NCBI GenBank assembly: GCA_034717695.1
Contig: JAYELS010000068.1
Span: 29,948 to 93,947 of the forward strand
DNA from: NAT127 sp034717695
GTDB taxonomy: Bacteria > Pseudomonadota > Gammaproteobacteria > Pseudomonadales > Porticoccaceae
Direction: 5' to 3'
DNA length: 64,000 bases
This document shows, one piece after another, positions 23,831 to 33,665 of this stretch. Made by a program: the position numbers and the translations under genes. Position 1 is the stretch's first letter; each line of letters opens with the position of its first letter. A model generated the notes under the pieces. It made no database searches. It saw nothing but the letters and a program-made list of their open reading frames with translations, and was not told where the DNA came from.

Positions 23831-24427
23831 ATGTTCGAGTGGAGCAAAAAATACAACATCGGCGTTCAGATCGTCGACGATGAACACAAGCATTTGTTCG
23901 ATGTGATCGCCGAGATCAGCCAGGATCTGATGGCTGGCAGGAAAAGCAGTGACGAGCTGGATGCCGCGCTCGACGATCTGCTCGACTACGCGAAGCATCA
24001 TTTCGTCCACGAGGAGGCGTTGATGGCGGAAAAGCGGGTGGACTCGAGGCATGTCAAGCGCCAGCAGATGGAGCACAAATCGTTTTTCTATGACATCAGC
24101 AAGCTTCGCAAACGATCCACGGACGATCAGATCGAGGACCGTTATGAACGCCTGATTCAGTTCGTCACCGCTTGGCTGGTGTTTCATACCCTCCGGACTG
24201 ATCAGCAGCTGGGAATGCAGTTGCGGGAAATCAGCCAGGGGCGCGATCCGGCGGAGGCGTACCACCTCGCCCTTGGCAGCGAGATGAGCGCTTTGCTGTA
24301 CAGGCCCATCGTGGAGGCACTTATCCACCTGTGGTCGGATGCGTCCAACCGCGCGGCACACCTTGAGGCGGTGGTCGAGGAGTTGAGCAAGGGGCTGAAG
24401 GATCGAGCTCCGCCAGTGTATGGGTGA
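23831..24427 (+). CDS. Bacteriohemerythrin-like protein with C-terminal extension
   Basis: A 198-residue protein whose first 130 residues match hemerythrin: MFEWSKKYNIGVQIVDDEHKHLFDVI, then HHFVHEEALMAE, HVKRQQMEHKSFF and FHTLRTDQQLG. Together these give the His/Glu/Asp set that holds a di-iron oxygen- or NO-binding centre. About 65 further residues (from about 135) form an amphipathic region that is not typical. I chose the ATG at 23831 because homology starts there; the open frame reaches back to 23648 through non-conserved repeat-adjacent DNA. Likely cytosolic oxygen or NO sensing/carrying. Confidence 0.88.
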   Translation: MFEWSKKYNIGVQIVDDEHKHLFDVIAEISQDLMAGRKSSDELDAALDDLLDYAKHHFVHEEALMAEKRVDSRHVKRQQMEHKSFFYDISKLRKRSTDDQIEDRYERLIQFVTAWLVFHTLRTDQQLGMQLREISQGRDPAEAYHLALGSEMSALLYRPIVEALIHLWSDASNRAAHLEAVVEELSKGLKDRAPPVYG

Positions 24428-24463
24428 GATGCGTGACGGTCCGATGCACCCCCCGGCGCATAT

Positions 24464-24572
24464 AGGTCGGTGAGGGGGCTTGCGGCCGATGACGCCTTCG
24501 GCTTTTCGGCCCTACGGGTTGGGCGGTTGTAGGGCGGAATCCCCCTTCAGGGGGACGTGGAGGGGTGGCCGG
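24464..24572. repeat. Third copy of the 122-bp intergenic repeat, next to purD
   Basis: This copy is close to the tandem units at 22117-22360: GCGGCCGATGACGCCTTCGG, GGCCCTACGGGTTGGGCGG and a TCCCCC-TTCA-GGGGGA hairpin (changed loop). It sits between the convergent hemerythrin (+) and purD (-) genes, 11 bp from the purD stop, where it may act as a two-way terminator. Confidence 0.85.
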
Positions 24573-24582
24573 TGTCGGGGGG

Positions 24583-25890
24583 TTACTCGTCCTGCTGGGC
24601 CTGTTGCTGTTCCCGGGCCACGGCGCGGTAGCCGATGTCCCGGCGGTGGAACATGTCCTTCCAGCTGATTTCACTGGCGAGGTGGTAGGCCCGCTGCTGG
24701 GCGTCGCCGACGCTGTCGCCGAGGCCCACCACGCACAGCACGCGGCCGCCGTTGGTGACCACATGTCCGTCGCCATCGAGGCGGGTGCCGGCGTGGAATA
24801 CCTTGGCGCCTTCCGGGTCGGTGTCGGGCAGGCCGTTGATGATGTCCCCCTTGCGGTAGTCGCCGGGGTAGCCGCCGGCGGCCAGGACCACGCCCACCGA
24901 GGCGCGGGCATCCCATTCGGCGCTGGCGGCGTCGAGCTTGCCGTCGAGGGCGGCGAGGCACAGGGCGACGATGTCCGATTGCAGGCGCATCATGATGGGC
25001 TGGGTTTCCGGATCGCCGAACCGGCAGTTGTACTCGATCACCTTGGGGGTGCCGTCCGGCATCACCATGAGGCCAGCGTAGAGAAAGCCGGTGTAGCGGT
25101 TGCCCTCGGCGGCCATGCCCCGCACCGTGGGCAGGATTACCTCGTGCATCGCCCTTGCGTGCACGGCGGGGGTGACCACTGGGGCCGGGGAGTAGGCCCC
25201 CATGCCCCCGGTGTTGGGGCCGGTGTCACCGTCCCCCACCCGCTTGTGGTCCTGACTGGTGGCCATGGGCAGCACCTGCTCCCCGTCCACCATGACGATG
25301 AAGCTGGCCTCCTCGCCGTCGAGGAATTCCTCGATCACCACCCGGCTGCCCGCCTCGCCAAAGGCGTTGCCGGCCAGCATGTCCCGCACCGCGGCCTCGG
25401 CCTCCTCCAGGGTCATGGCGACGATCACCCCCTTGCCGGCGGCCAGGCCATCGGCCTTGACGACGATGGGGGCGCCCTTGTCCCGCAGGTAGGCGAGAGC
25501 CGGTTCAACCTCGGTAAAGTTCCTGTATTCCGCCGTGGGGATGTTGTGGCGGGCGAGAAAATCCTTGGTGAAGGCCTTGGAGCCCTCCAGCTGGGCCGCG
25601 CCCTTGCGGGGGCCGAAGATGGCGAGGCCCTGCTCCTCGAAGTAATCCACCACCCCGTCCACCAGGGGCTGCTCGGGGCCGACGATGGTGAGGCCCACGT
25701 TGTTGAGCTTGACGAAGCTGGCGAGGGCCTCGAAATCGGCGATGTCGATGGCGACGTTCTCGACGCCGGGCTCCCGGGCGGTACCGCCGTTACCGGGGGC
25801 GACGAAGACGGTGTCCGCCAGGGGGCTTTGCGCCGCTTTCCAGGCCAGGGCGTGTTCGCGGCCGCCGCTTCCGAGGATGAGGATGTTCAT
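24583..25890 (-). CDS. purD: Phosphoribosylamine--glycine ligase PurD
   Basis: GAR synthetase, second step of purine synthesis, 435 residues. The N-terminus MNILILGSGGREHALAWK, the PEQPLVDGVVDYF segment and the ATP-grasp features (KADGLAAGKGVIVA, EEFLDGEEASFIVMVDG, GPNTGGMGAYSPAP, EYNCRFGDPETQ) are all present. The last 12 residues are Gln/Glu-rich. It follows purH on the same strand, separated by 210 bp that contain a large inverted-repeat element. Confidence 0.97.
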   Translation of the reverse strand: MNILILGSGGREHALAWKAAQSPLADTVFVAPGNGGTAREPGVENVAIDIADFEALASFVKLNNVGLTIVGPEQPLVDGVVDYFEEQGLAIFGPRKGAAQLEGSKAFTKDFLARHNIPTAEYRNFTEVEPALAYLRDKGAPIVVKADGLAAGKGVIVAMTLEEAEAAVRDMLAGNAFGEAGSRVVIEEFLDGEEASFIVMVDGEQVLPMATSQDHKRVGDGDTGPNTGGMGAYSPAPVVTPAVHARAMHEVILPTVRGMAAEGNRYTGFLYAGLMVMPDGTPKVIEYNCRFGDPETQPIMMRLQSDIVALCLAALDGKLDAASAEWDARASVGVVLAAGGYPGDYRKGDIINGLPDTDPEGAKVFHAGTRLDGDGHVVTNGGRVLCVVGLGDSVGDAQQRAYHLASEISWKDMFHRRDIGYRAVAREQQQAQQDE

Positions 25891-25938
25891 GGTTAGCGCC
25901 TTTGGTTGTAGTGGCAGGCTGGAGGCTTCGTTGGGGAA

Positions 25939-26092
25939 GGTCTGACGTCGGACGCTTGACGTCTGACGCTAGGAAGCCTGTGCCAGTCGACTATTTTTAA
26001 GAGACATTAGCTGGTGCAATCGTTTGGGAAGTGTTGACAAGCTGGCCTCGCTCCGTAACGAGCGTCAGACGTCAAGCGTCCGACGTCAGACC
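25939..26092. repeat. Element with perfect 32-bp terminal inverted repeats between purH and purD
   Basis: The arms 25939-25970 and 26061-26092 are exact reverse complements over all 32 bases and enclose 90 bp without a gene. Each arm itself holds two TGACGTC-type units (GGTCTGACGTCGGACGCTTG is the outer part). The layout resembles a MITE or a large intergenic repeat. Being transcribed between purH and purD it would form a very stable stem. A related, diverged element lies at 13584-13758. Confidence 0.93.
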
Positions 26093-26100
26093 CCCGGCAC

Positions 26101-27681
<1,581 letters not shown>

Positions 27682-27703
27682 GGGCGGTCTCTTGGTTCGA
27701 GGT

Positions 27704-28003
27704 TTAAAGCAGGTTGTATTGCTTGAGCTTCTTGCGCAGGGTGCCGCGATTGAGGCCGAGCATCTCGGCGGCGCGGCTCTGGTTGCGCTGGGTGTAGGCC
27801 ATCACCGCTTCCAGCAGGGGGGATTCCACCTGTTCCAGCACCATCTGGTAGAGGTCGGTGGTGGGCTGGCCGTCGAGCTGGGTGAAGTAGTCGCTCATGG
27901 CGGATTCCACGTGGTCCCTGAGGGACTGGTGGCGGACTTGCGACGGCGGCTCCGGGGCAATGTCGTTCTCGCTGTGGAGGGTGAAACGGTTGGCGGCATT
28001 CAT
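27704..28003 (-). CDS. fis: DNA-binding nucleoid protein Fis
   Basis: A 99-residue Fis homologue. The C-terminal helix-turn-helix NQSRAAEMLGLNRGTLRKKL is almost as in E. coli; before it come the dimer helices (MVLEQVESPLLEAVMAYT). Fis bends DNA and activates stable-RNA promoters. Its ATG overlaps the dusB stop (ATGA), the classical dusB-fis arrangement, so the two are translated together. Confidence 0.97.
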   Translation of the reverse strand: MNAANRFTLHSENDIAPEPPSQVRHQSLRDHVESAMSDYFTQLDGQPTTDLYQMVLEQVESPLLEAVMAYTQRNQSRAAEMLGLNRGTLRKKLKQYNLL

Positions 28004-29001
28004 GCTGCTCTGTCCTGGCGTTGTTCTGTGTTGGCAAAGGGGGTGTCGAAAAAGCGGTCGAGGGCGGCCAGCTGGCTGTCGCCTCCCTCGAGGCCGTTGA
28101 AGTGGCGGCGGAAGTCACTGCTCCCCGGCAGGGTTTCGAGATACCAGCCGGCGTGCTTGCGGGCGATGCGCGGGCCCATCACCGGCCCGTAAAAGCGGTG
28201 CAGCTCGATGAGGTGATCCCGCAGGGTGGCGCGCACCTCCTGCCGGGTCGGCGGCGGCAACAGGGCGCCGGTGGCCAGGTAGTGGTTGATCTCGCGGAAG
28301 ATCCAGGGGCTGCCCTGGGCGGCGCGGCCGATCATTACCGCCGCCGCGCCGGTGTGATCCAGCACCCGGCGGGCCTCGGCGGGGCTGGTGATGTCGCCGT
28401 TGGCGAACACCGGTATGGCCACGGACCGGGCCACGGCGGCGATGGTGTCGTACTCGGCCTGGCCCGCGAACTTGCAGGCCCGGGTGCGGCCGTGGATGGC
28501 GAGGGCCTGGATGCCGGCGTCCTCGGCGATGCGGGCGATGGCGAGGGCGTTGCGGTTGTCCGGGTTCCAGCCGGTGCGGATCTTGAGGGTCACCGGCACC
28601 GCCACGGCGGCCACCACGGCGGCGAGGATCTCCGCCACCAGCCCCTCGTCCTGCAACAGGGCGGAGCCGGCGGCCTTCCTGCACACCTTCTTGGCGGGGC
28701 AACCCATGTTGATGTCGATGATCTGGGCGCCCAGTGCGACGTTCTGGCGGGCGGCGTCCGCCAGCATGGCCGGGTCGCCGCCGGCGATCTGCACCATGCG
28801 CGGCGCGGCTTCTTCAAGGTGGGGCAGGCGGTTGCGGGATTTGCGGCTGTCCCACAGGCGGGTGTCGGCGGTCACCATCTCCGATACCGCGAGACCGGCG
28901 CCGAAGCGCCGGCACAGCTGGCGGAACGGCAGGTCCGTCACCCCGGCCATGGGCGCCAGGATAGTGCGGTTGTCGATGGTGAAATTGCCTATCCGAAACA
29001 A
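28000..29001 (-). CDS. dusB: tRNA-dihydrouridine synthase DusB
   Basis: A 333-residue FMN-dependent enzyme that reduces uridine to dihydrouridine in the tRNA D-loop. It starts MFRIGNFTIDNRTILAPMAGVTD and contains the active-site Cys in MGCPAKKVCRKAAGSALL, KIRTGW, and the FMN-phosphate binding GDITSPAEARRVL. It precedes fis in one operon. A TATCAT-like -10 sequence can be read on the minus strand in the 96-bp gap before it, but I do not rely on it. Confidence 0.96.
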   Translation of the reverse strand: MFRIGNFTIDNRTILAPMAGVTDLPFRQLCRRFGAGLAVSEMVTADTRLWDSRKSRNRLPHLEEAAPRMVQIAGGDPAMLADAARQNVALGAQIIDINMGCPAKKVCRKAAGSALLQDEGLVAEILAAVVAAVAVPVTLKIRTGWNPDNRNALAIARIAEDAGIQALAIHGRTRACKFAGQAEYDTIAAVARSVAIPVFANGDITSPAEARRVLDHTGAAAVMIGRAAQGSPWIFREINHYLATGALLPPPTRQEVRATLRDHLIELHRFYGPVMGPRIARKHAGWYLETLPGSSDFRRHFNGLEGGDSQLAALDRFFDTPFANTEQRQDRAA

Positions 29002-29097
29002 GGTGCTGCCTCGTTGCCGCGGGGTGCCTGGGGAAGGGGCGGTATGATACCCCGTGAGGGGGCGGGGAAAAAGGCCGCCGGCCAGATTGGCGGCGGA

Positions 29098-30192
29098 TCA
29101 GCGACCGCCGTCCACCGCCAGCAGGCTGTAGGACACCGCCGCAGGGCCCGGGTCGACGATATCCAGCTCCAGCCGCACCGGCTGGCGGGAGGGCAGCGAC
29201 GTGGCGTTGGCGAGTTCCCCAGCCAGGTACTCCCGGGGGGCGAAGGTGCGCGCCGCCACCACCGCGCCCTGGAGGTCCTCGAAGCGCAATCGCAGATGGG
29301 GGAATGGTTGGGCAAAGGGCGCGTTGTTGACCAGCACCGCGTCGACCCGGAGCGCCCCGGGGCGCTCCGGGTGGCTTCGCACCACCAGGTCGGTGGTGGC
29401 GATGCGGCGGATGTCCGCGCGGGGCCCGATGACACAGCCGGTCAGCCGACAGAGGGGTTCCAGCGCGGGCCGCAGGCGCGGGTCCTGGCCGAGGCTGGCG
29501 GCATTGAAGTGGCCGTACTGAACGGGGAGGGCGAGCAGCGCCAGCAGCAGGGCCAGGTACCAGAGCCGGTGGGGGCGGGGGCGATCCCCGTCGGGGTCCG
29601 CGAAGGTCTCGGCGGTGAACACCGGGGTGGCGAGGTCCCGGGGCAGGATGGACAGGGTCGAGGGCTCGGCGGGAGGCGAACCGTCGGCGGCCACCGCCGC
29701 TGCCGGGTTGTCGGCGGGTGGGGTATGCAGCGCAGTCCCTGTCGCCGGGTGTTCCGATGCCGCTCCGGCCCCGTCCCCTGCCGCCGCGGCGCCGGGCGGC
29801 TGGGGCGAGGCGGCGATTGGCGCCGGCGCACCCTGGGAGTCGTTGCGGGGCGGGGGGTTGGTGTCGCTGGGGGTAGCGTCTGTCCCATCCATGGGAACCT
29901 CCGGGGCTGTGGGTGGCGGGGGGCTGGCCGGCGACGGTGAGCCGAGCAGCCGGTCCAGCAGGCTCAGGTCGAAGTTGTCATCGATCACCAGGTCGTCGCT
30001 GTCCTCCGGGGCAGCCGGGACTATCGCCGGCGCGGCAGAGGGGGGCGCCGGCGGGCGGCTGTGCTCGTGGGCGTTGAATACCCTGAGGCAGGCGCCGCAG
30101 CGCACCAGGCCGTTGGCGGCGGCGAGCTGGGAGTCACTGACCCGGAAGGCGAGCCGGCACGCCGGGCAGGTGGTGACCATGACCTCAGCCAT
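29098..30192 (-). CDS. Zinc-ribbon (MJ0042-type) DUF3426 membrane protein
   Basis: A 364-residue protein beginning with a zinc ribbon (CPACRLAFRVSDSQLAAANG then CGACLRVF). A long Pro/Ala/Ser-rich linker follows, then one transmembrane helix at about residue 205-225 (LWYLALLLALLALPVQYG), and a C-terminal extracytoplasmic DUF3426 domain with LVVRSHPERPGALRVDAVLVN. It is regularly found between prmA and dusB in Pseudomonas-like genomes. Function unknown. A second in-frame ATG at 30180 is possible. Confidence 0.85.
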   Translation of the reverse strand: MAEVMVTTCPACRLAFRVSDSQLAAANGLVRCGACLRVFNAHEHSRPPAPPSAAPAIVPAAPEDSDDLVIDDNFDLSLLDRLLGSPSPASPPPPTAPEVPMDGTDATPSDTNPPPRNDSQGAPAPIAASPQPPGAAAAGDGAGAASEHPATGTALHTPPADNPAAAVAADGSPPAEPSTLSILPRDLATPVFTAETFADPDGDRPRPHRLWYLALLLALLALPVQYGHFNAASLGQDPRLRPALEPLCRLTGCVIGPRADIRRIATTDLVVRSHPERPGALRVDAVLVNNAPFAQPFPHLRLRFEDLQGAVVAARTFAPREYLAGELANATSLPSRQPVRLELDIVDPGPAAVSYSLLAVDGGR

Positions 30193-30213
30193 CCGCGCCT
30201 CCGTCGCCGGCGA

Positions 30214-31110
30214 TCAGCTTCCGCTGCCGCCGGCGTCCTTGCGGGCGCCGAGCCGCACCCAGTCGTCCCGCCGGGCGATGGGCTCGAAGCGAAACCCCGG
30301 GTAGGCCGCCATCACCGCCTGCGCCTGATCGAGGGTTAGGCCCGACAGGCACAGCCGGCCCCCCAGCCGGGTGAGCTGGTCGAGGCGCGGCGCGAGGCTG
30401 ATGAGGGGGCCGGCGAGGATGTTGGCCACCAGGATGTCGGCGCTGGCGTCCGGCATGTCCGCCGGCAGATGGGTGGAGAGCCGCTCCGCCCCGAGACCGT
30501 TGCGCTCGAGATTGTCCCGGGTGGCGATCAGCGCCTGGGGGTCGTTGTCCACGGCGATCACCCGGTCGGCGCCGAGCAGCAGGGCGGCGATGCCGAGAAT
30601 CCCCGAGCCGCAGCCGTAGTCGATCACCGTTGTGCCGGCGAGGTCGATGCCGTCGAGCCACTCAAGGCACAGGAATGTGGTGGGGTGGGTGCCGGAGCCG
30701 AAGGCGAGGCCCGGGTCGAGGCGCAGGTTGACGGCGTCGGGATCGGGGGGCTCCCGCCAGCTGGGGCAGATCCACAGCCGCCCGCCGCACTGGATGGGCT
30801 CGAAGTGGTCCATCCAGGCCCGCTCCCAGGGCTGATCGGCGACCTCTTCCCAGTGGAGATCGGCGGCGCCGAAGCCCGGCTGCAGGGCGACAAACTGGGC
30901 GGCGATCAGCGCCCGATCGGCGGGCAGCTCGAAAAGCCCGGTGACCTTGACGGTCTCCCACAGGGGGGTCTCCCCCACCCCGGGTTCGAGGATGGGGTTG
31001 TCGGCGCTGTCCGCCAGGGTGACGGAGACGGCGCCGCAGTCGAGCAGGGCATCTTCCACCGCCTCGGTGTCGGCGCGGGGGGCGAGCAGGTGGACCTGAA
31101 GCCAGGGCAT
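30214..31110 (-). CDS. prmA: Ribosomal protein L11 methyltransferase PrmA
   Basis: A SAM-dependent enzyme of 298 residues that trimethylates ribosomal protein L11. It has the N-terminal recognition domain (MPWLQVHLLAPRADTEAVED) and the catalytic domain with FGSGTHPTTFLCLEWLD, VIDYGCGSGILGIAALLLGA (SAM loop), AVDNDPQAL and DILVANILAGPL, the NPPY-like motif of PrmA. It starts 15 bp after accC in the same run. Confidence 0.96.
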   Translation of the reverse strand: MPWLQVHLLAPRADTEAVEDALLDCGAVSVTLADSADNPILEPGVGETPLWETVKVTGLFELPADRALIAAQFVALQPGFGAADLHWEEVADQPWERAWMDHFEPIQCGGRLWICPSWREPPDPDAVNLRLDPGLAFGSGTHPTTFLCLEWLDGIDLAGTTVIDYGCGSGILGIAALLLGADRVIAVDNDPQALIATRDNLERNGLGAERLSTHLPADMPDASADILVANILAGPLISLAPRLDQLTRLGGRLCLSGLTLDQAQAVMAAYPGFRFEPIARRDDWVRLGARKDAGGSGS

Positions 31111-31125
31111 GGCGACAGCCGGGCC

Positions 31126-32466
31126 TTAGAGGCCCAGCTTTTTCTCCAGGTAGTGGATGTTGACGCCGCCCTGCTTGAAGCCGGCGTCGGTGACCAGATC
31201 CCGCTGCAGGTCGGTATTGGTCTTGATGCCCTCCACGATCAGTTCGTCCAGGGCGTTGCGCATCCGCGCCAGGGCGGTGGGGCGGTCGCTGCCGTGGGTG
31301 ATGACCTTGGCGATCAGCGAGTCGTAGTGGGGTGGCACGCTGTAGCCGGAGTAGAGGTGGGAGTCGACCCGCACGCCGTTGCCGCCGGGGGGGTGGTAGC
31401 TGGTCACCTTGCCGGGGCTCGGCATGAAGGTGCGGGGGTCCTCGGCGTTGATGCGGCACTCGAAGGCGTGGCCGCGGAACTGGATGTCGCTCTGCTTGAA
31501 GCTCAGGGGTTTGCCGCTGGCGATCAGCAGTTGTTCCTTGACGATATCGACGCCGGTGATCATCTCGGTGACCGGGTGCTCCACCTGGACCCGGGTGTTC
31601 ATCTCGATGAAGTAGAAGCCGCCGTCCTCGTAGAGGAACTCGAAGGTGCCGGCCCCCCGGTAGCCGATGTCGATGCAGGCCTTGACGCAAGCGTCGAACA
31701 CGCCCTGGCGGATGTGGTCGGGGATGCCGGGGGCGGGGGCCTCCTCCAGCACCTTCTGGTGGCGGCGCTGGAGGGAGCAGTCCCGGTCCCCCAGGTGGAT
31801 GGCGTGGCCCTGGCCGTCCGCCAGCACCTGCACTTCGACATGGCGGGGGTTTTCGAGGAATTTCTCCATGTACACGGTGGCGTCGCCGAACGCCGCCTTG
31901 GCCTCGGTCTGGGTGATGCTCACCGCCTTCAGCAGGTGTGCCTCGCTGTGCACCACCCGCATGCCGCGACCACCGCCGCCGGCGGCGGCCTTGATGATCA
32001 CCGGGTAGCCGATCTGCTTGGCCAGCTGGTGGGTGCGCTCGTGGTCGTCGTTGAGGGGGCCGTTGGAGCCGGGCACCGTGGGCACCCCGGCGGCGCGCAT
32101 CGCCTCGATGGCTGACACCTTATCCCCCATCAGGCGGATGACGCTCGGCGTCGGGCCGATGAACACAAAGCCGCTCTGTTCCACCTGTTCGGCGAAGTCG
32201 GCGTTCTCGGCGAGAAAGCCGTAGCCCGGGTGGACCGCCATGGCGTCGGTGACTTCCATGGCGCTGATGATGGCGGGGATGTTGAGGTAGCTCTGGCTGG
32301 AGGGGTTGGGGCCGATGCAGACGGTTTCGTCCGCCAGGCGCACGTGCTTCAAGTCAACATCGGCCTTGGAGTGCACGGCCACGGTGCGGATCCCCAGCTC
32401 CTTGCAGGCGCGGAGGATACGCAGGGCGATTTCGCCGCGGTTGGCGATCAGGACTTTATCGAGCAT
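31126..32466 (-). CDS. accC: Biotin carboxylase subunit of acetyl-CoA carboxylase, AccC
   Basis: A 446-residue ATP-grasp enzyme that carboxylates biotin on AccB for fatty-acid synthesis. It begins MLDKVLIANRGEIALRILRA, followed by VHPGYGFLAENADFA, the glycine-rich IIKAAAGGGGRGMRVV loop, RDCSLQRRHQKVLEEAPAP and EMNTRVQVEHPVTEMITGVD. The ATG at 32466 was chosen by this start; a longer open frame to 32610 overlaps accB. It is 17 bp behind accB. Confidence 0.97.
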   Translation of the reverse strand: MLDKVLIANRGEIALRILRACKELGIRTVAVHSKADVDLKHVRLADETVCIGPNPSSQSYLNIPAIISAMEVTDAMAVHPGYGFLAENADFAEQVEQSGFVFIGPTPSVIRLMGDKVSAIEAMRAAGVPTVPGSNGPLNDDHERTHQLAKQIGYPVIIKAAAGGGGRGMRVVHSEAHLLKAVSITQTEAKAAFGDATVYMEKFLENPRHVEVQVLADGQGHAIHLGDRDCSLQRRHQKVLEEAPAPGIPDHIRQGVFDACVKACIDIGYRGAGTFEFLYEDGGFYFIEMNTRVQVEHPVTEMITGVDIVKEQLLIASGKPLSFKQSDIQFRGHAFECRINAEDPRTFMPSPGKVTSYHPPGGNGVRVDSHLYSGYSVPPHYDSLIAKVITHGSDRPTALARMRNALDELIVEGIKTNTDLQRDLVTDAGFKQGGVNIHYLEKKLGL

Positions 32467-32483
32467 GACAGGTCCCCGGTGGG

Positions 32484-32942
32484 CTAGATGATGGTGATCA
32501 TGGGCTGGTCGAACTCGACGGCCTCGCCGTCCTCCACCAGGATGGCGCCGACGGTGCCGGACTTGTCCGCTTCGATCTGGTTCATCATCTTCATGGCTTC
32601 GACGATGCACAGCACGTCACCGGCCTTCACCGCCTGGCCCACTTCGACGAAGGCCGCGGCGCCCGGCGAGGAGGCGCGGTAGAAGGTGCCCACCATGGGG
32701 GACTTCACCACATGGCCGCTGAGGGCGGCGGGGGCGGCCTCGGGGGCCGCTGCCACCGGCGCCGGGCTGGCGGCGGGCGCGGGAGCGGCCGGCTGCTGGG
32801 GCATGTGCATCATGATGGGCGCCTGGTTGGAGAAACCGGCGCGGCTGATGCGCACCGATTCCTCCCCTTCCTTGATTTCGATTTCGCCGATGTTGGACTC
32901 TTCCAGCAGTTCGATGAGCTTCTTTATCTTGCGGATATCCAT
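32484..32942 (-). CDS. accB: Biotin carboxyl carrier protein AccB
   Basis: A 152-residue carrier subunit of acetyl-CoA carboxylase. The N-terminal helix (MDIRKIKKLIELLEESNIGE) is followed by a Pro/Ala-rich flexible linker (about residues 47-72) and the biotinyl domain with SPMVGTFYRASSPGAA and EAMKMMNQIEAD, where the Lys carries biotin. It is in the standard order aroQ-accB-accC. Confidence 0.97.
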   Translation of the reverse strand: MDIRKIKKLIELLEESNIGEIEIKEGEESVRISRAGFSNQAPIMMHMPQQPAAPAPAASPAPVAAAPEAAPAALSGHVVKSPMVGTFYRASSPGAAAFVEVGQAVKAGDVLCIVEAMKMMNQIEADKSGTVGAILVEDGEAVEFDQPMITII

Positions 32943-32969
32943 GACTGATTCCTGCGTAAGGTTGAACGA

Positions 32970-33413
32970 TTAGGGATTGCCGAGCTGGGCCAGGGCGGCG
33001 GTGAGAGCCAGCTCGTAGCCGAGGGGCCCGAGGCCGCAGACCACGCCCCGGGCAATGTCGGAAAAGTACGAATGGTGGCGGAACGGCTCCCGGGCGTGGA
33101 CGTTGGAGAGGTGCACTTCGATGAAGGGGATGCCGGTGGCCAGCAGTGCGTCCCGCAGCGCCACACTGGTGTGGGTGAAGGCGGCGGGGTTGAAGAGGAT
33201 GAAGTTGACGCCCTCGTTGCGGGCGTCGTGGATGCGGTCGATGAGCTCGTACTCGGCGTTGCTCTGCAGGGTCAGGCAGTGGTGCCCGGCGGCCATGCAC
33301 TGCTCGGTGAGGCGGCGGTTGATGGTGTCGAGGGTGTCGCTGCCGTAGATGCCGGGTTCGCGGGTGCCGAGCAGATTGAGGTTGGGGCCGTGGAGTACAA
33401 GAATGGTTGCCAT
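32970..33413 (-). CDS. aroQ: Type II 3-dehydroquinate dehydratase AroQ
   Basis: A 147-residue shikimate-pathway enzyme forming dodecamers. It shows HGPNLNLLGTREPGIYG with the catalytic Tyr, FILFNPAAFTHTSVALRDAL, and EVHLSNVHAREPFRHHSYFSD with the catalytic His. It stands 27 bp ahead of accB. The 252 bp upstream (33414-33665) contains no gene and probably carries the promoter of the aroQ-acc run. Confidence 0.97.
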   Translation of the reverse strand: MATILVLHGPNLNLLGTREPGIYGSDTLDTINRRLTEQCMAAGHHCLTLQSNAEYELIDRIHDARNEGVNFILFNPAAFTHTSVALRDALLATGIPFIEVHLSNVHAREPFRHHSYFSDIARGVVCGLGPLGYELALTAALAQLGNP

Positions 33414-33665
33414 GGTGCCGCTGCCCGTGTGACCGAATTGGCGGGAGTCTGCCGCAAAATCGGGGGCTTGTCCAACGCCTCCGGGGTTTTGCCGACGATG
33501 GCGTCATGTTCCCTGTGATTAAACCGCAAATCCGTGCAAATGGCCATTGCGGGGGTGGTTCTGTTCGATTTGTTTCCCGGCGATGGCGGCCACTTCGCCG
33601 CCAGTTGCCGGGGAAGTTGGCCAAATTGGGATAACTTCGCCAAAAAAGCTGTGAATCGCGGAAAA

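Noticed and set aside
33414..33665. A small gene or RNA between aroQ and dsbD
   Set aside because: No open frame with a ribosome site and no recognisable RNA fold; most likely the promoter region of the aroQ run.
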